Below are positions 55,705 through 64,000 of a stretch of 64,000 nucleotides of DNA, in pieces. Numbering within the stretch: the first letter of the stretch is position 1; each line of letters starts with the position of its first letter. The DNA is from Girardinichthys multiradiatus (Eukaryota > Chordata > Actinopteri > Cyprinodontiformes > Goodeidae): the NCBI RefSeq assembly GCF_021462225.1, contig NC_061808.1, positions 20,931,119 through 20,995,118 of the forward strand, read 5' to 3'. The notes beneath the pieces were generated by a model. It saw nothing but the letters and a program-made list of their open reading frames with translations. It searched no databases and was not told where the DNA came from. The translations under genes and the position numbers were made by a program.

Positions 55705-58700
55705 CTGTGAGGGAAGCAGAAACACACACCATCAACGACTGTGCCTTTTATTTGCACTGTGACACAGAGACACACTGCAGAAGAAGCACAATATGAACTT
55801 ACAATTAAAACAAAAATGCAGACCACTGTTTTTCAAATAATAGACCATAAAGCTCATGAGAAACTATTTTAAAAATTGATTATACTGCAAAAACCAAAAA
55901 GTACTATTTGATTGAGATGTAAAGTAAAAATAAGGATGCAATTTGTGGATCTTCTTTTCATTTAACCTTTTCAGAACTGATTTAAATGTCCTCCACAATG
56001 TCCTGCAGGTGAAATAAAAATAAAACCTATAATATATTCATTCATTTAAATGAGATAGCAAAAACGAAAAGCATTTAATAATGTTATAATTTACGTGTTT
56101 AATTAAATCATTTTGAAATTTTTTGAGCTGATTGTAACCTTTCTATAAAAGACATGTGTATCTGTAAAGCACTGAAATACCTTGTGTATGAATAGCACAA
56201 CATGAATAAACTTGAATAAACTCACCTTGCTTTGCCATTAACAGCCCTGGGTTTTATATTACAGGCAAGCACAAGGAGGCCAAGGTTTTGACTAATTTTA
56301 GCTACAAGCAGTGTGTCCATGAAAAGGAACAGTTAAAGCATTCATATTTCAGTCTCAGAATCAATGTGTAATGTGCCACTGCTGAACTGTGCTGCAGAAA
56401 AGGAGATGGTCCCGTGTTACCAAGAGACAATCTGAAATGTCATCAAAAGGAATCAGGAGCAAAAAGCATGGGAAATATCCAGCGACAAAAATCCAACCAT
56501 ACAGGTCAAAACCACACAACGTATTAAAAATTTAAACAATTTTTAATACAAATAAATTACAAAATGGCCTGTCTCTTGTTTCTACAGCAGATAAGCAATT
56601 TTAAAACACCATTTGGAGCCACGCCTCTTTAAAACAGGAACACTGTTACCATATATAGGTGATTAAGTAGCTTATCAAACAGAATAGTGCAACTGCAATT
56701 AAAAAAAAAAAAAAAAAGGCATTTCTAATGGGGAAACAGGCCAAATAGATTTGAGGCCACCTACTGGCAACACAGAGAAGGATGGAGTAGGCCCTAGTCA
56801 ATAGGTACACAGGAAAAGCAGATGAGCTTTTGAAAATATAAATTAAAGACGACAGATTTCTCCACACCATCAAGGAACACTCTTTGTTCAAAAGGACCTT
56901 CTGACCAAAGATTATGACAACTGTCTCTGCGCGAGACAGAAAAGATTTCAAACAAAGTAGAACCCAGAGCTGAGGGCCCATCGAGGTAACCACGAACTAT
57001 GTATGTAAGAATCAAGTTTCTGAGGTTAGGTTTCACTGTGGCTTTTACTTTTTATGCATCCTCTGTCTGTTCAAGAATATATGTTCAAGATTTCCAATTT
57101 CGTTATTGAGTTAGATTAATTATCGCAGTATCTCCAAACATTCCTTCTTAAGGTTAAGCTAAGATAATTAGCTGTTCTAGCGACTTTTGTTTTTCTCCAA
57201 CTATTTGCTATATGAATCTAATGAAGAAATAAAGCAGTCTGCCCTAAATACATGAGAAGCAATAACACCCCCCCCCCCCCCCTTTTTTTTTTTTTTCCCA
57301 CCATCTTGTTTTAAACTCCCTTTAGTTGCCCAATCTCCATTATGCAAACCATTATAGTTTTCAAGAATCAGGAATTTTCTGCTCTGGCTGTTATATCCAT
57401 AGATATATAAATATGGGCAAGTTTTCCCAGAAATGCATACATATAAGAGGATTTGAATGCTGGCAAAATGTTTCAGCACTTATTGTTGAAAAACCAACTA
57501 GAGAGTTTAAGTGTTGTGGTTCACAGTCCTCTCAGAATAACTTTTTCACAACTACATTACTGTTGTGCAGTTGAACCCTCATGATTAAAACATGGATCGA
57601 TTATGTGTACTAAAAGTGAGACTTTCAGCTTCTGAAAGTAAAGACTCTAAATTTTACAGCATCTATCTGAAAGTTGTCAAAATTGAACTTTTTTGGGTTA
57701 CAAATTTTGTCACAGGCAGCCATTCAACAATAAGGTGAATTACAGCCAGACTGTAGTTCCCACAAAAAACTTTTAAATCTTTGTGCATGGTGCCAGTTTG
57801 TTAGGTCTTTAAAGTCCTTTCCTCTGACAGCATTTCTCCTTACTTCCTCCTACATATTGCCTTATAAATCTTCATATTTTAAACTCACATTTAGCAGAAA
57901 ACTTTGCTGTCACTACTTTAGTCTTGGGTTGCCATTGTGTTCGTTCATTGATGCCTGTGTTCAGTGTTCTTTATGTAACCTCTTCATCACTCTTTAGCAA
58001 CTTTTGGTTACGTTCTTGGGTGCATTTTCTTTTCTGCTTTTTCACACACATTTCGTGACTTCAGATAAGAAAATGAAAATAGCCTACAATTCTGAACACA
58101 CTTTTACGCCTACTTACATCTAAATGGCAAATCTGCCTTAAACTTGAAATACATGTTAAGTGACAAATAACTCCTCTATTACTCTAATATTTGAAGTTTC
58201 CATTTCATTAACATTTTACGTGGAATTTCATAAGCTTGCATGAATGTCATTGTTTCTGCCATTATTATTCACACTGAATTTCACCATCTTAGAGGTTTCT
58301 GCCATATCAATGCTGAACAATATGATTTAATCCAACAACAAAATGCAAACTGGTCGACAGACACACTAAGGATCCCCCCCTCTCTGTGTGTAGGAGTTAA
58401 AAAGCAACACATTAGCCAGACTGTGGATCCTCGAGGCCAGAAGGAACCCCACACAGTTAAACCTCACGTAGGAGGAACATCAAAAAAACACTTCCTCTTC
58501 TCTCTAGATTCATCTAATGAAACTGCTTGCAGACCTGCCAATGCCACTAAAGCAGCTAGAGTTTCACTGCCAAGTGCATCATCAAACTCTTAAATGTGTG
58601 TGGAGGCTGGCCTAAAGAAATAACCCACTTGACCAGAGCCCACTCGCTCTAGTCAGTGTCACCGCATAATTTTAAGCAAGATGAATCTCTGAGGGGATTA

Positions 58701-61700
58701 CGGTTTTCTTATAATTGTGTGAATGTGTGTGTGAAGCTAGAAAGATATTAGTACCCCTTTGCAATAAGCCTGCCCTTATGAATGGTTAATCAATTCCTAA
58801 ACCTGCAATACATTTAGATGTTAACACTTTGTAAACCATTGCTAAATCAGAAATGTTTAATATAGAAGCTAAAAATTATCAAAAAAAAGTGAACTGTAAC
58901 ACATGAAAAGACAGAGATACAGGTAGGTCGGGCACAAGGAAGGAAGGGTAGATGAAAGAAAAAAGAACATAAGAGAGACGAATGAAGGAGGAAAAGTCAT
59001 GGAAAGGAGCAGAACAAAGTACATGAGGGAGGAAGAAGAAAGGACAAACGGAAGAATAGAAGGACTTAAAGGAGGAAGGACAACATTTAGATGGTGGGAC
59101 AGAAAATGAGGTCTGGAAACACCAATCTTTTTCCATAAACGTATTTCTCTTGTTCATATTTATACAGAACTGAAAAATACAGAAATCTAATTCCATACTT
59201 TACAGACTTTTCCAGACTGAGTACGAATGCTGTTTATTGTAAAGTGGTACAGAAATGTCATAGTATAAATATTACCAGAGAAGAAAAAAAAGAGAGGAAA
59301 AAACCAATCAGGCTCATCCTAGCTGATTACAGGTTTTCTTTAAGGTTTACCTGCTGATTCCATTTTTTATCTAAGGATTATAACACAAAACAAATAAAAT
59401 AATAATCTGCAGGTTCTATGACAGAACTATTAGTCTCGAATCCATCAGAAAATGAAGAATATACAGATTTACTTTTATTAAACTCAAAACGTTCATTAAA
59501 CTACATGGTGTTGGTTGATGTGTATATAGAGTAAAAATGGTATAAGATATCAGTTTTGATGCATTTGAGAAATAGGAAAGAAAAAACCTGACAATCATTG
59601 ACCAGATGCTCTCAAAGCCTCAAATAATCAGCTTCCAATCTAAATAAGTGTGGTTTTATGTGAAAGTCCACCTGCATAAAACAGGAAGCTTGTTAAAATA
59701 AAATACAAATGTTAAAATGAATCTCTTGATCTTTAGCAAACATTACTGCTATGTCTCAGCCTCTGTTTCGTCTAATAGCGACCTGACTGTAGCATGAAAC
59801 TGCTCACTAACAACTATAACATGCAAAACACAGGGCTTGCTTGATGGAGCAGCTCTGATGGTAATTTACATCTACCCGACTATCAGAACAGTAAAGAAAA
59901 CATGTTATGATGCGAATTATTAACCAGAGTCTGTCATCACAGAGAGGAAACAAGCTAGCGTTAGCCTGTTGTTTCTGTTAACTTGTCCTTCAGCAGAGAT
60001 CCTAAACGGAACAAGATGTGCATTTACTGACTTTTCTTTTCTGCATGTGCCGAGTCAAGTCGACATTTAAAAATAAACAGTAAAGATATGTTTAGGGGCA
60101 AAGTTAACCCTGTGTTGGAGTATAGAGCGCTCTCTAAAATATATTGGTTGTTGTAAATAAATAAGTAAATAAAAATCAAGAACAAGTTTATTTCTGAAGA
60201 GTTTTTACTTTAAGTAGTGGTGGAAGTTTGTAACGTATCTTTCAAACCTCACTGCTCCCATGTTTTCATATGAAACATGTGAGCAACTATTTTATACCAA
60301 ATATACTTGGTACCTTTACAAAAACATTAAATTTAAAATAAACATATGATTAGATAAATTTTAAGGTTAGAGAATTGTAATACATGTAATTTTAAAAATT
60401 GAAAACAAAATTTAAGAAGTAATCAAATTAAATTTGAAAAAAAAAATTTTTTTTATAGGATTCTAGGTTTAGGTCTCTCATTGAAAGCATTTTATTACTG
60501 TGTCTTGCTGTACTTCAAGTTTAGTTCATTTGTGTATTTTTCCTTGTGCGCAAAGTAAGGCACTTTTATTTGTTGATGCATTAAGAGTAATACAGTTGGT
60601 CAAATCTCTTATAAATATAAGAGAGCTCATGCATTTTACTTTCAGAAATTAAAGCAGCTTAGAGTCACAACTAAGCAGACAAAAAGTGACATTTGTTTTG
60701 CCTTTAAATTGGAAATATTCAATGGTTTTTAGCTGTTTTGGGCTTTCAACTTTATCTAGAAATCATATTTGGACCTTTAAACATGACATTTGAGAACCCT
60801 TGTAGTAAACAATTATGATTTAAAAGGAATATGTTTTTTTTGGTTTTTTTAATTTGTTAGAATTAAAAAAAGCATGCAATCTTTTTTGCCTTATTTAATC
60901 TAATGTACTGAATACAACAAATTTACTTCAGAAATCACCTGATGTGCTGCAGGTTCTTTTGTAGAGCTAGCAAAATATGAATCGAATTGAAAAGGGAAGA
61001 AATTGTAAGATTATCCCTATTCATACGTCAAGGCATCTCTCCTCAATGTATCTGTTATGAAATTAAAAAAATATGCAGTAATATAAATGATACTGGTTGG
61101 TGAGTTTATAGACAGAAACTGGTGGGAGTTCTGAGGTTTAACTGAATGAAAACGGGTAAAACCCGGATTTTGTGCTATCTGATATGCAAGTCAGGAATCA
61201 GATCCGATCAGGTATATAATTGTACAGCTACGGACTAAATGAGTACGGCTGCAGGTGCGAGTCCACATGCAGATATCCAGATGCTGTTTTACTTGCACCC
61301 ATAAACCTTCAACAAGGACAAAAAAAGTATGATAATACAGTAGACGTGCAGCATCAGCCATTGGGGAATTGCAGTCGGTACTTAGTTTAACAAAGAGATA
61401 ATAATGATGTATTAGTTTGTAACTCTCACAGTTAGGATTGATGGTGATGAGTGATGGCACCTAATGATGATGACAATGATGAAGGAGGCAGCAGATGATG
61501 GGTCATAAAAATGACTGATGAACCGTGCTCCAGCTCGGATACTGTACAGGAAAGATACCGCTCTCACTGCGTCTCAAGATAAAGCTTGTTGTTGTCTTTT
61601 GCTGCAATTTGTAGCAAGCAGCAAAAACAGCCATATTTCTACAAAGCAATTAGCATTTCAGAAAATACCCTCAGGACTGAAAAATTGCCTTAAAGCAGAC

Positions 61701-62440
61701 TGAGTGTCTTCCTTGGTTTTTCATTTCTCCTCAACAGTGCTCTGGAGCCGATCCAAAAAAACAACAGTCCTTCTTGGAGCTGAGAGAGATTTATTTAGTC
61801 TGAAACAGATTCTGCTGAATCCCCAATTACAATTCAGTCAATGACCAAACAGATGATAGTGACTTCCTTCAATTGCAGCTAAATGAAGTGCCAAAAAAGA
61901 AATGAAGAGTTTCACAGTAAATGTGGCGTCTTTTGCGAAGCGCTCAATAAAATTGATTACTGGCATTACGGTGAGGTGCACATTATTATTGATTTAGTTT
62001 TAAAATAATAAAAGCCAGAGCATAGGGTTTATGTAATTAGAATTAGAGTACCTTGGAAATAGTACAAAAGCAATATCCATTTTGTCTCCAGAATGAATTC
62101 GTACCTCAGTGGGAGGCAGAAGAACAGATTAGGGAAGGAGTTGTTGTTTAGACAGCTGAGCTAAATGTCTTTGAGTTCAAACCTGAAGACATTCCAGCAC
62201 AAACACAAAGCACATGAGCATGTGGCTGTGTATGATGTTTCAGAAACCTAAGTAAGGTGTAAAACAAAAAACCTCATGTTCACGCAGCAAATTGTTCTGA
62301 AATGTTCTGAAATGTGCAGATGATCACCAGTGTAGGCAAATACAAATGTCAGAGTTAAATTGTTCTTTAGCAAAATATACCATGATGACCATCTTAATAT
62401 TTCAGTTGTCCTGCAAGTAAATACAGAGAACAGCAAGTAT
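55705..62440. other. NBAS intron upstream of exon 1 in view
   Basis: Contains A-rich runs (56702-56717), the C/T run listed separately and a purine-rich GGAA/GAAGG tract near 58915-59065. No NBAS-like exon, other gene or clear transposon was recognised. Confidence 0.5.
57268..57296. repeat. C15T14 homopolymer junction
   Basis: Fifteen C followed directly by fourteen T; on the minus strand A14 then G15. The transcript strand of NBAS therefore carries a long G run. Confidence 0.95.
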
Positions 62441-62495
62441 CCATTGTTTCTCAACATTTTCAGATTTTGTCATCTTACAACTGCAAACCAAAATA
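62441..62495. mobile_element. Terminal-repeat scrap of an older Tc1
   Basis: CAGATTTTGTCATCTTACAA followed by a CAAACC-type stretch is the fish Tc1 terminal text, the same segment that flanks the nested Tc1 at 31250. It breaks off at the TA (62494-62495), where the next Tc1 starts. Confidence 0.6.
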
Positions 62496-63448
62496 CACTG
62501 CTCAAAAAAAATAAAGGGAACACTTAAACAACACAATATAACTCCAAGTAAATCAAACGTCTGTGAAATCAAACTGTCCACTTAGGAAGCAACACTGATT
62601 GACAATCAATTTCACATGATGTTGTACAAATGGAATAGACAACAGAGGGAAATCTTTGGCGATTAGCAAGACATTCAATAAAGGAGTGGTTCTGCAGGTG
62701 GGGACCACAGACCACTTCTCAGTACCTATGCTTTCTGGCTGATGTTTTGGTCACTTTTGAATGTTGGTGGTGCTTTCACACTCGTGGTAGCATGAGACGG
62801 ACTCTACAACCCACACAAGTGGCTCAGGTAGTGCAGCTCATCCAGGATGGCACATCAATGTGAGCTGTGGCAAGAAGGTTTGCTGTCTCTGTCAACGTAG
62901 TGTCCAGACAGTCTGGAGGCGCTGCCAGGAGACAGGCCAGTACACCAGGAGATGTGGAGGAGGCCGTAGGAGGGCAACAACCAGGACCGCTACCTCCGCC
63001 TTTGTGCAAGGAGGAACACTGCCAGAGCCCTGCAAAATGTCCTCCAGCAGGCCACAAATGTGCATGTGTCTGCACAAACGGTTAGAAACCGACTCCATGA
63101 GGATGGTATGAGGGCCCGACGTCCACAAATGGGGGTTGTGCTCACAGCCCAACACCGTGCAGGACGCTTGGCATTTGCCAGAGAACACCAGGATTGGCAA
63201 ATTTGCCACTGGCGCCCTGTGATCTTCACAGATGAAAGCAGGTTCACACTGAGCACATGTGACAGACGTGACAGAGTCTGGAGACACTGTGGAGAACGAT
63301 CTGCTGCCTGCAACATCCTTCAGCATGACCAGTTTGGCAGTGGGTCAGTAATGGTGTGGGGTGGCATTTCTTTGGAGGACCGCACAGCCCTCCATGTGCT
63401 CGCCGGAGGTAGCCTGACTGCCATTAGGTACCGAGATGAGATCCTCAG
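62496..63448 (+). mobile_element. Tc1 element (CACTGCTC family), copy 2, interrupted
   Basis: The left end CACTGCTCAAAAAAAATAAA follows TA at 62494-62495. It is closely similar to the element at 31250-32820 but in the opposite orientation. Transposase text runs to about 63448, where it stops in mid-gene at a hAT-like insertion. The right half would lie beyond the window. Confidence 0.88.
62792..63448 (+). pseudogene. Tc1 transposase N-terminal two-thirds, interrupted
   Basis: Starts at the ATG at 62792 ([20 protein letters not shown] by translation). An early stop or frame change lies near 62860-63060. From 63060 a clean frame reads [32 protein letters not shown] (first catalytic Asp) and [20 protein letters not shown], ending RYRDEILS at the hAT junction. 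The second Asp and the Glu are missing from this part. Confidence 0.85.
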
Positions 63449-64000
63449 CCTAGAGACCTGCATCGAGCGGGTAGTCCAGCGGGTCCTGCGGGACCAGACA
63501 CAAATGTCGCGGGATCAGGCGGGATTTACATAGGCTCGGGCGGGATTCGGCGGTCAGACCAAAACACATCGGGTCCCGACTCCCGAGTGAGAGTGAGGCA
63601 ACATAACAAGAAAGCATGGAGAGTGGTAAGGAGACAGTGGCTTTTGTGGAAAAGAAAATTAGAGAAGGGCAATACAACCTACTGAATAAAGCAGGGAAGT
63701 TGGACATTTGGACCCGCTTCAAAATTGTCATCAATGACAAAGGGCAGCACATAAAGTTTGCTGGGAAAACAGGCATGTCGGGTTTAAGGAGACACCTGTA
63801 GCACCATTCCTGGCCGAAGCAAAATCAGTTTCAGGAAAGATCTGACTCCTTCACTTCCCCAACACGTAAAGCAAAGCATAACAGAGAAGTGTGTTGCTTT
63901 TTTCTTGCAAAGACATTCGACCATTTGACGTGGTGGCCGGGGAAGGTTTCATAGAATTAAATACGAGCACATCGTAGATGTTACAGTTAAGCATAAGAAA
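63449..64000 (+). mobile_element. hAT-like element, 5' part, cut by window edge
   Basis: The boundary is deduced from the sudden end of Tc1 homology after ATCCTCAG. The new sequence starts near TAGAGACCTGCATCGAGCGG, hAT-like terminal text, with GC-rich GCGGG-type repeats to about 63580. A BED-finger-like frame follows. The opposite end and the 8-bp duplication are outside the window. Confidence 0.65.
63616..63801 (+). pseudogene. BED zinc finger start of hAT transposase, defective
   Basis: MESGKETVAFVEKKIREGQY, then LDIWTRFKIVINDKGQHIKF and KTGMSGLRRHL. The aromatic W...F and the C-terminal histidine side of a BED finger are present. The CxxC part expected between IKF and KTG is missing, and a TAG follows RRHL where the second histidine should follow. 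This copy cannot encode a complete finger. Confidence 0.6.

Overview
The window looks like vertebrate, almost certainly teleost, genomic DNA. It is AT-rich and intron-dominated, with dozens of Tc1/mariner remnants of fish-type families, tRNA-derived SINEs, non-LTR retrotransposon pieces, a compact LTR element and many microsatellites. There is no bacterial-style gene organisation, and no rRNA, CRISPR or stand-alone tRNA gene.

The only host gene I can support is a large internal part of NBAS (neuroblastoma-amplified sequence, the Sec39-domain subunit of the NRZ/Dsl1 ER tethering complex) on the minus strand. Seventeen consecutive exons run from 55704 down to 1164. All junctions are AG/GT and all phases are compatible, giving one uninterrupted reading frame of 2107 nt (about 702 codons). 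Both gene ends lie outside the window: upstream exons beyond 64000 and downstream exons before position 1. Everything else is intron.

The introns are crowded with mobile DNA. From low to high coordinates: a Tc1 remnant (1-330); a SINE (about 4008-4215); two tRNA-derived SINEs with exact target-site duplications (7984-8191, 8242-8433); an essentially complete non-autonomous LTR retroelement with a 5-bp duplication and a highly repetitive protein (8487-11739); a DD36E Tc1/mariner element nested in an older Tc1 remnant (14735-15997); a mosaic of Tc1, two LINEs and a truncated Tc1 (20330-24392); two copies of an LTR-like repeat (24639-25121, 36322-36832); Tc1 copies at 28930-30019 and 31178-34352, the latter carrying a second Tc1 nested in its terminal repeat; further Tc1 remnants at 34440-35540, 38561-38720, 40360-41325, 42538-43858 and 46080-47070; LINE 3' ends at 41340-41705 and 51480-51535; a degraded I-type LINE with RNase H (48680-50668); and, at the right edge, another copy of the nested Tc1 family that is itself broken by a hAT-like element (62496-64000).

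The mobile elements do not act together as one system. The points most worth checking are the LTR element with its multi-frame repeat protein, the DD36E element, the recurrent Tc1-into-Tc1 insertion at a matching TA, and a perfect 20-bp inverted repeat just upstream of an NBAS splice acceptor. Family assignments rest on recognition of motifs and remembered family features, with no database search.
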